Positions 24,753 to 36,476 of a DNA stretch of 64,000 bases are shown here, piece after piece (the first letter of the stretch is position 1; each line of letters begins with the position of its first letter). The stretch lies in contig CM066308.1 in NCBI GenBank assembly GCA_033807695.1, forward strand, positions 1,860,001 through 1,924,000, read 5' to 3'. Under the pieces are notes generated by a model that was not told where the DNA came from, searched no databases, and worked only from the letters and a program-made list of their open reading frames with translations. This stretch comes from Daedaleopsis sinensis. Its lineage: Eukaryota; Basidiomycota; Agaricomycetes; Polyporales; Polyporaceae. A program made the position numbers and the translations under genes.

Positions 24753-26056
24753 CTACAAGTTCAATGCCTTGGTCTCGTCTTCAAGCCATTTCCATAGCTT
24801 CTCTCCCAGATCTTCATCGTACGCTTCCGGCCGGCAAACACCACAACGTGCCCAGGGAATGAGGAACTAATCGCAGTAGGGTGTCAGTGAACGCGCATAT
24901 AGTCATCATGTGGGGTATACAGAACCTCTCCATTGTGGTTGAGAGCCTCAGGCATAGTTCCCGCGTAAAGTTGAGTAAGAGCACCTTGAGACGCGGGGTA
25001 GGTGAACGAGTTCTGTGCGACCGAGAGTCAGCATGCAACAAGGCCATCGTACTGTACAGATTGAGTGACGTACGAGTATTCTCCGCGCAAGCGATGGTAT
25101 GTGTCTCTGAAGTTCGGTTTTGATGTTCCCCGGATTGAGGGAATTAGATATGATACCCTGGTCAGCGTATCGCTTTGCGACCTGTCGAGCGACGACGGCG
25201 TTGCCCTGCAGTGCCCCAGATTAGTCCGTGTGGATCTGAGAAGATAGAAGTAAACGTGCCAGCTTGCTCTGGGCATACAGCGCGTCCACCCTCATTTTGC
25301 GCCGCGCAGGGCCGTCTTTGAACGTATCGAAGTTGAGCGTGTTCAGATATGCGCCACTCGAAGATGTCGTTATCACTCGAGCGTGATGGTCTGACGAGGT
25401 TTTGACTCCTGCAAGAAGGGCTGGCATGAGGAGCTCGGTGAAATACCAGTGGCCGACAACGTTAGTGCCCCATTGCATGTCAAATCCGTCCTTGGTGGTC
25501 CAGTCGTGGGGAGGTATCATCACTCCTCTGTGTACGACATGATTGATTAGTAAGAGTACAGAGACAAATAGCGACTCGGAGACGTACGCGTTGTTAAACA
25601 GGATATGCAGCTCCTGCTCCTTACTGAGAAATTCTTCCGCCGACTTCTTGACCGAAGCCAGACTCGCCAAGTCAAGCTCGAGGAAGATAGCTTCATTACC
25701 GGTCGCCTTCTTGAGGGACTCAATAGCAGCTTTGGCTTTCTCTTGGCTTCGGGCTGCGAGGTAAACTTTCGCGTCGTGGGACAACAATGCCTAGAAACCA
25801 AGACATTCAGGAAGGTCGTACAGCTGTCCAAACTAGAAACACACCTTGACGGTCTCGTATCCGATACCTGCATTTCCACCTACCGACTCGAGTGAGATAC
25901 TAGGCATGAAATATTGAATATGAGCAACGTACCAGTGACAATGGCGACCTTTCCCGCCAGGCTAGGCATGTGGTCTACACTAAACTTCGATTTCGGAGGG
26001 AAATTCTGTGCCCATACAGGTCCATATCCCGAGTTCTTCGAGGAAGTAATACCCAT
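24753..26056 (-). CDS. Short-chain dehydrogenase/reductase, copy 3 of 3
   Basis: Third paralogue, start MGITSSKNSGYGPVWAQNF then PPKSKFSVDHMPSLAGKVAI followed by the [15 protein letters not shown] cofactor motif over an intron. It has [61 protein letters not shown], the catalytic YAQSKL, and ends [14 protein letters not shown]. All SDR motifs are intact. Compared with copies 1 and 2 the coding exons are very similar, while the gene is separated from them by the P450 and the kinase relic. A TATA element sits about 115-122 bases upstream (26171-26178). Predicted NAD(P)-dependent alcohol/ketone oxidoreductase; substrate not deducible. Confidence 0.93.
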
Positions 26057-26170
26057 TGTGAAAGAAAAACTGCGGAGATGGGTGAGTTGAGAGGGAGGAT
26101 GAAAGGTAAGATTACAAGGGGCTACTGAGAGGTGGGGTGACAGTGAGCGACAGGGAAGATTATCCCGCTG

Positions 26171-26178
26171 CTTATATA
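26171..26178 (-). promoter_or_regulatory. TATA box of SDR copy 3
   Basis: TATATAAG on the minus strand, about 115 bases before the start codon at 26056, at a sensible distance for a fungal core promoter. Confidence 0.55.
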
Positions 26179-26319
26179 GGCCGTCCTCGCAAGACGATAT
26201 CATGGCGCCGGCAGTGCATATATGACTTCTCCCGCTTCTCATTCTCAAGCGTCATACTATATGATGAATGCCAAGGTCGTTCGAGAGAGTGTGCCGAAGG
26301 TCGTCGTCACTACACCTCC

Positions 26320-26363
26320 GAGGCGGGCTCTCAATTTGTAGGAGGCGGGCTCTCAATTTGTAG
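26320..26363. repeat. Perfect 22-bp tandem duplication
   Basis: Two adjacent identical units beginning GAGGCGGGCTC and ending AATTTGTAG (26320-26341 and 26342-26363). Directly visible; no further copies follow. Confidence 0.95.
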
Positions 26364-26764
26364 AGCGTCTAGTAGTAGCTAGGGGCTGGAGTATCTTCTC
26401 AACAGAGAATTCTGCGCGTGGTCGATGACTATCGACGCTAATGGGTCGGATTCCGTCGGAAGAGCAGGATGCCACAAGAAGCCGGTCGTGAGAGAGACGT
26501 AACTACGCCGGCTAGCACGTAAACCCATGTAATCCCTCGCCCTACTGTCTCAATACTTAGATCCCGGTCGCCGGGACATATGATCGCATATGATATTATC
26601 ATCTTCCGGAACCGGGGTTACCCTGGGGTTAACGCGATGACTAACGCCGATCGGAAGCTGGTAAGTAGCACTTCTGGTTAGCATCGGATCGAAAGGCTAT
26701 TACAGATGAGGACGGCAGAGCTGTAGTCCAACATACAGGTTCCATCTATCTTCTTAAGGTAGAC

Positions 26765-29700
26765 TTATGTAGAGCGTAATTGTTGAATAGAGGACGGGAT
26801 CAACTCTACCGGAACTGCTTGCGCAACCTGTGGGATACGAGACGACCGTTAATACGAAGTAAAGGTGCTAATCTGAGGGATGAACTCACCTTTCGCATGA
26901 TGTCCTCTCCCCCAACCTCCCAACCGCTCTCCGCGACGGGCAGCATGATTGATGTCACCAGTTTCGTCGCGAGAACACCCAGTCCGTAACGGTCTCCAGC
27001 GTGCTTCCGCCATTGTAGAAGTGTGTGAAGGAGCTTGTATCGCCGCGTGAGGAAGCGGCGTCGGGCTGGGATGGCTGCAGGATCAAAACGCGGCTGATTG
27101 AGTTCAAGGAAGGGTGCTAGGGCCGTCTCAGACGCGATGATTGCTTCGTTGAAGACAGAATAGACAGATTTCAGAAGCGACTGTAACAGAGACCGTAAGT
27201 TAGCGGGGGAGTTACACTTGACAGGACGGACCGCGTACCTCATATTTCGGATTCTGTGTATCGACGGAGACTTCTATCTCCTCCGAGAGATCGATCAACC
27301 GCCGCATGTCCTTCGCCGAGTATGGGTCGAGACCGCCGCTCTCGATAATCTTGCAAATACGCGGAATGAGCGCAGTCGTGATCATCGCTGACACGAGGTC
27401 ACCGTCTGGCCCAAGCTCGGGCTCGTCTTCATCGTCCGGGTCAGATAGTCGCGAATACTGGTATAGAGACTTGTACCACCCGAACGAGTCCAGACTTCGC
27501 GGATGCTACACCATTAATAATACCCGACTGTATGTCAGCATGCTGGAACAAATCATACATACATATATGCGTATGCGTACCTCGAGCGGGTTCCAACCCA
27601 ACACTTCCAGCCGGACCCAGAACTCCCAGGCACCAATCATACCGAGTCCGCCCCACGCCCCAGCATAAATGTCGTGGAACTTCGTGCGCCACTCCCCGAA
27701 CCACTTCGCTAAGCCCACGTTCGGGTCCTTGAACTCCTCCGCCTTCACGTCCGCCATGACGTCCTTCCCATCGGCCAGGAGCTTCCCCATGGCCGTGCGA
27801 TAGTCCTCTGCGTCTCCGGAAGGGAGCGAAGCGTCCGTCGAGTACCCCTCTTCTTCTGCTTGTCGTTGATTAGACGCTAACCGGCGAATGCGGCGAGCTT
27901 CGCGTGCTACATTACGATTGGCGCGTGCGGTAGGGGAACTAGCGGAGGGGATGACACGTCCAAGCTCGTCGGTCTCGTCTGCAGCTGCTAGGAGGGAGGG
28001 AGGGGTGCCAAGGAAGAGAGTCAGGTCATCGGTATCCTCCGCTATTCGTCGCTGTGCAATCATATCTCCACGTTCCTTCAAGAGCGATATGTGCTCTTCC
28101 TCGAGCCTCTCTAGTGGTGGATACTGGTGATCTTATAAGACCGAGGGAACATGATATGGGAGGTCGAGCCTACCTTCTCGTCGAGGAATGTTGCCACGCT
28201 TTCAATCCATTCACGGAACGCAGAGAACCAACTGCGCTTGTCTTCAGCCTTCGCGATCATTTCCCTCATCTCCTTTTCCCGCTCTTCGAGGAGGCGTTGT
28301 TCCTCGCCAAGTTTCGAAAGCGCAGTAGAATGTTGTGTATGGGATGTAGTGAGCTCGCTCATTGACTGTGTCAGTCGAGCAACCGCAGCACCCATGGTTG
28401 GGATCGGGGTCATAGCTGGGACTAAAAGTGGTGTCAAGTAAGCTGCCACCATTAAGAGAAATAAAGACCTACTCGGTGCGGGTTTGTAGACCGGTTTCGG
28501 TGCAGGTTCTGCTGACTGCTGACGAAGGCCGCCACGGCGCAATTGCTCCTGCTCCCACTCTATTGTCTCTTCGTCTTCCTCCTCCCTAATGGGCCCATCA
28601 GAATTATTGCAAACAAGAAGAATAACACAACATTCACGCGTCAAGAATCATTTCATTCATTTCGGCACGCTTTTTCTGTGCTTCTCTCTTCCTCGACTTC
28701 TTCCCAAGCGCAATACGGTCTTGTGCGCTAGTGTATTCGGCGAACTCTGCAGAGTCGATTAGACCGCGTCTAGGACAAGGCGAGATGAAAGTAATCACCG
28801 TCATCTGCGTCACCGAGCTCATCCTCTTCGCGTACGAGTCGACTCTCGGGATGTGGCCCCTGAGAATAGTCGTCGCGCTTGGTCAATGATAGTGAGATGT
28901 AGTCTTCCCCTGGCTTAGTGGCCCGCAATCGTTCTCGCTTCTGCTTTGCAGCTAGGATGGAGGACTCGGAAGGGATAGCTGCATCGGTGGTTTCATCTGG
29001 CGGGGGACATTAGATAGCCACTTTCACGGAGGATGAACGGCGCACCTGCGATATGGTTAAGGACCGAAAGCTGGGAAGGAGAGTCTACGTCCATAGACAT
29101 ATCCACGTCGTATGAATCCCCAGCAGGCAAAGGTGGACGCGCCATGGGTGTACTAGCTTTCAGCTCGGAAAGATAAGCGGCATCGTAGACGGGCCCAGTA
29201 GATTGTCGTTTGATTATCGCCTCCGGAGCGAGTCTGTCGGAGGGGGTAATAAGCGACTAGGTCTTGTCAATCATTACTGACCATTGGCCTCGTGCTCGAA
29301 CTACCATGTGCACTAGAACGCTTCTGAGATGAGACATAGGGTTGCAAATAGGTTTCATTGACAGATAATAGCGTACTAGCGTACATGGAAGGTCGAGCAC
29401 AAAGGTCCGCCGGCCAGTTGTTTTGCATGATGGCGTACCCTGGTGGAGCCATCCCAAGCTTCAGCTTCTTGCTGAGGCTAGACTTCTTGAGTTGGAAGAC
29501 TTCCCCATCACCATCCTACAGACACGCGCACCTATTAGAGGCAATCATAGATCACGGAGGCGATACCCCACCTCCTCCTCCCCACCAAAGCTCAGGGTTG
29601 ACTTCGCCTTCGCGCGAGTTTTCTTCTTGAGCTTAGCAGCGACTGCACTCGGAGAGTCCTCTGCATCCGGCTCTCCTGTGGTTGTGGGCGCATCTGCATC

Positions 29701-29772
29701 TGGTGTAGAGATGCGTGCGCGTTGTGTGTGTTTTGACTTAGTTCTTTTGAAGGTTACAGGAGGCTCAGCCAT
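26765..29772 (-). CDS. GCFC-domain protein (PAXBP1/GCFC2-like; N-terminus Ntr2-like)
   Basis: A multi-exon gene. The N-terminal exon (MAEPPVTFKRTKSKHTQR) reaches KSTLSFGGEEE, the motif at the start of GCFC2/PAXBP1 and fungal Ntr2 proteins, followed by LSKKLKL-type and MAPPGYAIMQNNWPADL text. A coiled-coil region (EEREKEMREMIAKAEDKRSW) precedes the GCFC domain with DPNVGLAKWFGEWRTKFHDI, AWGGLGMIGAWEFWVRLEVL and NPLE, then SAMITTALIPRICKIIESGG and FLTRRYKLLHTLLQWRKHAG. The true last exon reads VAQAVPVELIPSSIQQLRST after a GTGAGT intron, giving a stop at 26765. By family knowledge these proteins act in spliceosome disassembly with Prp43 or in chromatin; the splicing role is the likelier one in fungi. 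Divergent from the Rad60-like gene. Confidence 0.85.
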
Positions 29773-30031
29773 TTCTTCTAGCGGAGAATAGAACAGTGCG
29801 CCGAGAGAGTAGGCAAGAGATGTCGGCAGGCAGGTTCACAGATAGACTTCCGCTCCTGTAGTCCGTAGTATGCGAGGGAGGAGGTCGTTGTCGTAGTTCA
29901 AGCCCTGGCAGGCTGGTGCTCATAGCGTCTGACGGGTGAGCGCCGAAAGCGAGGCGCCCATATCACGTGGGTTACTAAACCTCCGGGAAAGTCAATTATT
30001 TCCCACGCCCGGACTTTGCCTTTTTACCGCG
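29773..30031. promoter_or_regulatory. Divergent promoter region, GCFC and Rad60-like genes
   Basis: 259 bases between outward-facing ATG codons at 29772 and 30032. No obvious TATA box. Confidence 0.5.
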
Positions 30032-31792
30032 ATGTCGTCCACGACGCGTCCCAAACCACGACCGCGACCGCGTCCACGCGCGCCAGCCGCACCTCCTGTA
30101 GATACGGACGTACTTCCCTCCTCGTCGCCTGGCCCGTCCTCTGCTACTGCCCCAGCTCAACAATCGCAAGCAACGCCCGTACTACAGACTATTGAGGATG
30201 AAGATGCGCTCTTCATGCGGAACAAGACGCGTACTGCACAGGCGTGGAAGCAGATTAGCAAGGTGACGCAAGGTGGGTGAGATGTACGAATACATGTGTG
30301 TATGTCCGCCTTATGTCTGCTATCAGAGAAGGACACGCGAAAGCGGAAGTCGAGCCCAAGTGATATCTCAGACGACGACAATCGTGGTGGATCCCCTCGG
30401 TCACGCAACAAGAAGAAGAAAACTGCGAAGAAGAAGAATGGTGCTTTGCTGGATTGGACGACTAAGAGGCCCAAAGAGATTGTGTGAGTTTCGAGTCGAT
30501 ATGAATGATAGTATGCGCATATATGCACCCACATACCTCCCTACATCCTCCCTGTATGCTAATGCTTTATACGCAGCCTCTCCTCTGACTCTGACGATGA
30601 TATCATCATCGAGAGTAAACCCGGGAAGACTGCCAAGGGTGGCAGAGGTTCTTCCATCGACTCCAAGAACAAGCGCGAGAGAAGTCGTTCAATAACTCCT
30701 CCTCCCGCGCTTCCGCCATATGCTATTCAACGAGCGCGCGAAGCTGTTCAGTAAGCCGTCAGCGTCATACTGAACGTGATAGTATGCTCAACTGCCAACC
30801 TAGACAACTCGTCGGAGCTCGACCGCGTGCACCATCGCCTACCGACTTCGCTGACGAGTCTACAGACACCATCATCTTGGATCCTGAACTAGCGAAGATT
30901 GCTCGGCGAGTGCAATCAGAAGGAACGCGTGGGACCACTCCGGCCATCGAATCGGGTGGCCCCGAGGAGGTCCGCATTCGAGTTGTCTGGAAGCCCCACC
31001 CCTGCAATCCCAATGGCGTCCAAGAAACTTGGGGTATCACCCAGAAACGAGTAAGGCATATCGAAGTGCTCTTGCATCTCATGATAATAACCCCTTTATC
31101 CCAGCATGACAATTTCTATCTGTGTTTCGACGAGGTCGCAGACCTCGCAAGTATCCGTGCCGACAGCCTGGTCGTTTGTTACGAGGGCATGCGTGTCTTC
31201 CCATCCTCGACCCCGCATAGCATCGGAATATGGGCCGAAGCAGAGCTAGGTACGCTTCCTACCAATATCCATCATGATTCGCGCAGCTCAACATGGCTGA
31301 AATGGCTCCCCAGAGGCTTGCGACAAGGCAACGTACGAGTACATCCAGGCGAATAAGCGAATGCGATCACCTTCTGTAGCACCAGCGGGCGGCAACGCTT
31401 CACGCCTGTCTCCATCTCGCGGACGCTCGCAATCAATCCTGGAGCTTGCTGAATCTGATTCTGAGAAGGAGGAATCGCCACCGCACGACGAGGAGCAGTC
31501 CAATACGTTCCACCTTACGGTACGCTCTGCAAGAACCGACAAGGACATTTCCCTTCTAGTTCGTCCGACGACGAAGTGCGGGGCAATCGTGCGCGCGTTC
31601 TTGAAGAAGGCTGGGCTCGAAGCGGAATATCCGGTGAACGGCGCATCAGCTAAGGGTCGCTGGTGGGGGAAAGCTGCTGCGGCCCAGAAAATTCCCGCCC
31701 TCAGTGTCGACGGCGACAAGATGGATCCCGATACTGAGATTGGCGACGCCGACCTCGACGATGGGGACTTGGTGGAGATTGTCGGCTTGTAG
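30032..31792 (+). CDS. Rad60/Esc2-type protein with C-terminal SUMO-like domain
   Basis: The start MSSTTRPKPRPRPRPRAPAA is basic and proline-rich. A middle part has KKKKTAKKKNGALLDW and the acidic LSSDSDDDIIIES, typical nuclear low-complexity segments. An RAD60-SLD-like fold follows: VRIRVVWKPHPCNPNGVQ, then HDNFYLCFDEVADLASIRAD and SLVVCYEGMRVFPSSTPHSI. A second ubiquitin-like unit closes the protein: FHLTVRSARTDKDISLLVRP and MDPDTEIGDADLDDGDLVEI, the usual D-x-D-D-G-D-x-V/I-E/D-V ending of SUMO-like folds. Two SUMO-like domains in tandem is the plan of Rad60, Esc2 and NFATC2IP, which work with SUMO ligases and Smc5/6 in DNA repair. At least four introns (about 30272-30327, 30485-30575 and others). 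Identity inferred from architecture. Confidence 0.75.
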
Positions 31793-32392
31793 TGCCCATG
31801 ATTCGTGCACCCGCATTGCGCATGCGCATATTATCTTTCAGCTTTCGCGACACTTCTCAGTATGTTTATTTCTTATTCGCATACCAGTCTACTGGGCTCC
31901 TAGCTATAGGTACCCTGACCCTCGTTAGTTGGCTGTCCTAGACGTTGTCACATGTCTATTCATCTGGATTCATCGCTATTGCGGACTGAACAATGATTCT
32001 GCCACTGCGTTTCCGGGTGAGTACCAAACCTTTCTTGGCCTGATGACACCGTTTTCACGCATGGCCGCTTTGCATCGTATGAGTCGAACTCACAGTTCTA
32101 TCACCAAGTATTCGTCTCAGCTTACAGGTCAAACACTCGCTGATTGCAGCACCCCCTGCTCCATGCGCATGGTCGTTAGTCTCCATCGGTACGCGTCCAC
32201 GATTCTGCTACCGAAATTGCTTTTGGCATGTTCAACCACTAAGTGAGACATCCGACTCAATACCATCCCGACTTCGAGCTCAAGCACGAACACTAGCAAG
32301 ACACACCTATAAGTATATCATATCTCGCCGAGCACGATATGATCAAACGGGAATACCCCGCCCATCTTGAAGCACTCGTTCACAGCCGTGAT
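31793..32392. other. Intergenic region
   Basis: No supported gene. The last 75 bases (32318-32392) are an in-frame continuation of the minus-strand ORF that ends at 32393. Confidence 0.45.
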
Positions 32393-32968
32393 CTACGTGA
32401 ACGTCTCGCATTCGTCACGGGTGACGAAGATTCCGAACGGGAAACCCTCGCCACCGGGCTGCGAGACGGCGATGGACAGGTACGGCGCCGTCTGGAAGCA
32501 CACCTCCTGAGGTATGTCCGACACGTTGAGAATCTGGCAGCTTCCTGTGGCGGCGGAGCAGTTGGGGTCGTTGCATACGAGGAGGAACGCGTCCGACGAC
32601 GCGTCGGCGACGCCGGCCTGCTCTTCTTGGGATGTCGCGGGAATGGCCCGGGTGAGGTCGCGGGGGAAGACACGGGGGCTCATGATGGGCAGCGTATTGA
32701 TTGGGAAGGTTTCGACCCTGGACACAATAGACTCCGGGATGTTGGCGGATGATCCGGGGGACGAGCGCAAGAGGAGAGTGGCTAGGGCAACGAGGGCCCG
32801 CTTGAGGCTGTCTGGGTGTTGAGCTTGTGCGAGGGGGTGTCGACCAAGCAATGACTCGAACCTCTTAAGAACACAGCAAAGCAGCGTGAACAGAGCTTCC
32901 AGGAGCTGTCCCGACCGGTATGGAGGGATCAGCCTTCTCGCCGGCTCAAGTTGATATAGTCGGGACAA
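32393..32968 (-). CDS. Possible secreted cysteine-containing protein
   Basis: An open frame of 191 residues. A hydrophobic stretch LKRALVALATLLLRSSPGSS could be a signal peptide, but it sits about 55 residues after the first Met, so the true first exon may differ. The distal part is the best protein-like section: SDAFLLVCNDPNCSAATGSC, then QILNVSDIPQEVCFQTAPYL and FGIFVTRDECETFT, with five cysteines, resembling small secreted proteins of agaricomycetes. After the TAG at 32393 the same frame stays open for 24 codons (with another Cys) to a TGA at 32318. No homologue named; it may be a real short secreted protein or a recently truncated one. Confidence 0.38.
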   Translation of the reverse strand: MSRLYQLEPARRLIPPYRSGQLLEALFTLLCCVLKRFESLLGRHPLAQAQHPDSLKRALVALATLLLRSSPGSSANIPESIVSRVETFPINTLPIMSPRVFPRDLTRAIPATSQEEQAGVADASSDAFLLVCNDPNCSAATGSCQILNVSDIPQEVCFQTAPYLSIAVSQPGGEGFPFGIFVTRDECETFT

Positions 32969-34104
32969 GAAGTCGTGCTTCAGTCGATGCTTGATGGATC
33001 AGGTGACACGCTATGCTGTTGCAGGGTCGATAGGACCGTCTTCAGTATCTGGAGTCATATTCATTAGTTTCATGCCAGTCCTGCATGGTCCTAGAGCCAG
33101 TAATGACAGTGTTCATGTAGCCTCGACGGATGCGGGGGTGTGCTATCGCGGGAGCACCCTGCTGAAATGAACGCCCGAGCGCTCGCGTCGTAAGTTCAAT
33201 CACTGCGTGTACACTGTACCTTTCAAAGCACGGAATCTGGACGGTCATGAGGGGCTCTCTGTAGCCCGGCGTTACGCTTGGCATGGTGTTCCGGTTCCTC
33301 TTGAAAGTGTAGACCTGTGTGTACTAACCAAAGAGAGTCCGGCCATGGAGTAGTGGCCTTTGGAAATGTCTGACTTGAAACACCGGCAACCTTCACATGC
33401 CGGTCTATACCGGTGCAGAATGGAGACTGTGGCGACTCACAATTGGTTGTGAAAAGGCAGACGGGGTAGTCATTAGGATACCGCGCCTACAGGAACACTG
33501 CCTTGTGGTTCAGTGGCAAACCTTCTTTGGGTTAAACCAGCGACCTTGTACGTCCGAGCGGGCGGGGATCGAGCGTTTGTGGCTACGTACAAGTCCCAAT
33601 GGAGAACCATACGCATTAGTGTTATGTCACTTCGTGCTTGGCTGGGCGCAGAGGAACAGGTTTTAGTACGCCGCTGACCGTGCCTTGCATTCCTGACCTG
33701 TTCGGGTGGCGAGCGACCTGCATTCGGGTGTCAACATGACGATTAGTATGATGTATAACTCTTCACGAAGAGCGCGAATGACCACAGGGTGAGTAATGCC
33801 GCAGCATCGGCTGTACTAGGCGCGACCGCCTGCACTCAAAGAATGGGTACCGTCCAGTTTCCAGCTTAGCCGGAGCGCGGGGCTGTCGGATTCCCCGAGA
33901 TGTGTCGGACAGAGGGACTTGTGCTCCAGTCGGCGCAGAGGTCTAGCACAGGACTTGGCGGCGAGGTGATATAAAGGAGGCGAGACGAAGGCAGAGGAAA
34001 ATCAACTCGTTGCATCCTCCTTACCCTTGCCTAATTAGTACCCGCTGAACATACTTACGGGATCTCACTTTGAACTCCGATCACACTCCGACTCCGCGCA
34101 CATC
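32969..34104. other. Intergenic region upstream of tyrosinase
   Basis: No supported gene across about 1.1 kb. It should contain the tyrosinase promoter; a TATAAA lies at 33970-33975. Confidence 0.5.
33970..33975 (+). promoter_or_regulatory. TATA box of the tyrosinase gene
   Basis: TATAAA, 135 bases before the ATG at 34105, consistent with a strongly regulated gene. Confidence 0.6.
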
Positions 34105-36325
34105 ATGTCGCACTTCATCACCACTGGGCCTGTGGGCGGAACCACTGAAGGTGCTCCTGCTCCCAACCGCCTCGAGATCAATGACTTCGTCAAGGATACC
34201 GAGATGTTCTCTCTCTACATCCAGGCGCTCGGTATGTCTCTGCCGCATGGAGCAGGCTCTGAATGTCATCGAGTCCGAGTCTGATGCCAAGTTTTGTCAC
34301 AGACAAAATGTCGAAGTCGTCGCAAGATGACCTGATTTCCTTCTTCCAAATCGGAGGCATACATGGTCTCCCGTACATCTCTTGGGACGGAGCAGGGCAG
34401 AAGGATCCCGCTGAAGAGGCTGGATACTGTACTCACGGCTCTGTTCTCTTCCCAACCTGGCATCGCCCATACGTCGCTCTGTACGAGGTTCGTCCATATC
34501 TCATGTCCGATATCAATCATGTCGCTCATACACTTCCGACTGCAGCAAGTCCTGCAGAAGCATGCCATCGACATTGCCGAAACTTACGCCGTTGATAAAC
34601 CTCGCTGGCAGAAGGTGGCCGCTAACCTGCGCCAACCGTTTTGGGACTGGGCCAGAAACGCTGTTCCGCCTGCAGAGGTGATCTCCCAGAAGCAGGTTAC
34701 TATCACGGATCCGAATGGCAAGAAGACCCAAGTGGACAATCCCCTCTACCATTACCGATTCCACCCTATCGAACCTTCTTTCCCTGAACCATACAGCAAT
34801 TGGTCGACGACGCTCAGACACCCCAACTCCGTCCGTCCGAATGCACAGGACAATGTGCAGGAGCTGCGCAGGTACTATGCTCTACTGACTCGTCGTCCAC
34901 AGTTGTTGACACTATATACAGGACTTTGCAATCCGAACAGTCCGACATCACCTCCAAGACCTACAACCTGTTGACCCGGGTACACACATGGCCAGCCTTC
35001 AGCAACCACACGCCGGACGACGGCGGAAGCTCTAGCAACAGCTTGGAAGCTATCCACGATGGAATCCACGTCGACGTCGGCGGCAACGGGCACATGAGTG
35101 ACCCTGCGGTTGCAGGTACGGTATCTCGTTTATATTTCAGCCCCTGCTCATGTCATTGACGACCGTTTCTCGTACAGGATTTGACCCCATCTTTTTCCTT
35201 CATCACTGCCAGGTCGACCGCCTGCTTTCGCTCTGGTCAGCTCTGAACCCCGGCGTCTGGGTCAACAAGTCTGAGGAAGAGGACGGGACATTTACCATTC
35301 CCTCTGGCTCCACTGTTGACAAGAACACTCGTAAGTCATCCATTCTTCTCAGGCGCATGTATGACTGAGTCTGAGTCATCTATACACAGCGCTCACGCCA
35401 TTCTGGAACACCCAAAATACGTTCTGGACGTCGTCTAACTCTATCGGAGCAGTTCCGACGCAGCTTGGCTACTCCTATCCTGAGTTCAACGGAGTTGACC
35501 TGGGCAACCAAGCAGCTGTGAAGGCGCACATCGCTCAGAAGGTCAACGAGCTCTACGGTGACGGTGGGGCTCGGTCCTTCTTCGCTCCAGTCGCGAACGT
35601 TGCTGCGGCGAGCCTTCCTCAGGAGAAAGCCGCCGGAGTCTCTCATGACAGCTCTGTGTCACTGAAGTCTGCTTCCACTGCCCTAAAGTCCGTTGTTCAA
35701 GCTGCGTCAGAGTCGAAGGACGACGACGAGCCTGACGTCGATGTGACTATCTCCAACCCCTCCGGAGCTCACTCTGGCAGCTACTGGGAGTGGACCGCGC
35801 GCATTCACGTCAAGAAGTATGCAGTCGGCCGCAGTTTCAGGGTGTTGCTTTTCCTAGGAGAAGTTCCTGAGGACCCAGCTGACTGGCGCACGACCCCGAA
35901 CTACGTCGGCGCGCACCAGGCGTTCGTCAACAGCACCCCTCAGCGCTGTGCGAACTGCCGCCAGCAGGCAGACCTCGTCATTGAAGGCTTCATCCACCTC
36001 AACGAGGCAATTGCGACACACTCGGGCTTGAGCACCTTCGACCCCGATGTCGTCAAGCCGTACCTGCAGGAAAACCTGCATTGGCGTGTTCAGAAGGTGA
36101 GACTCTGTCGATATGGTCGGGGGTGATGGATTGATGCTAAAATATGCATCGCGAAAGGTCGACGGGAGCGAAGTCCCGCTTGAAGACGTCTCTTCTCTCG
36201 AGGTCACTGTCGTTGCTACCAGGCTCACCCTTCCTCCTGGCTCGACGTTCCCGGTTCCTGGCGACCGTGTCTTCCACCACGATATAACTCGCGGTCAGCG
36301 CGGCGGCGCACGCAACTCCGAGTGA
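34105..36325 (+). CDS. Tyrosinase (polyphenol oxidase)
   Basis: Seven or more exons, about 600 residues, starting [20 protein letters not shown] with no signal peptide, as in cytosolic latent fungal tyrosinases. Copper site A: the His in [11 protein letters not shown], then [20 protein letters not shown], where the C-T-H arrangement gives the Cys-His thioether of the family. Copper site [18 protein letters not shown] (HxxxH) and [19 protein letters not shown]. After the catalytic core a C-terminal lid domain follows, with [36 protein letters not shown] and a C-A-N-C motif in [16 protein letters not shown]. It oxidises monophenols and o-diphenols to quinones for melanin-type pigments and browning; activation normally needs cleavage of the C-terminal domain. 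All copper ligands are present. It converges with a P450 151 bases away. Confidence 0.97.
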
Positions 36326-36476
36326 GAGAGGAGTGAGAGAGGCGTACAGCCATCTATTCGGATTGACGTCATGAGTCATTAAGTATATGTATCTGTACAC
36401 TACTATGACATTGACTATCATGTACACTATGACTATGCACACATATATGCCTCCGACTGTCCGTATGTGGCGTATT

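Larger units (their letters stand above)
26057..26764. other. Intergenic region with a tandem duplication
   Basis: No gene seen. It contains the SDR copy 3 promoter, a perfect 22-base tandem repeat and the downstream region of the GCFC gene. Confidence 0.55.

Noticed and set aside
32830..32880. tRNA-like B-box (GACTCGAACC)
   Set aside because: No matching A box, acceptor stem or cloverleaf could be formed around it.
33990..34065. Text resembling the start of the 28S rRNA gene (TACCCGCTGAAC)
   Set aside because: Only about 12 bases match; the following bases diverge and the tyrosinase gene follows immediately.
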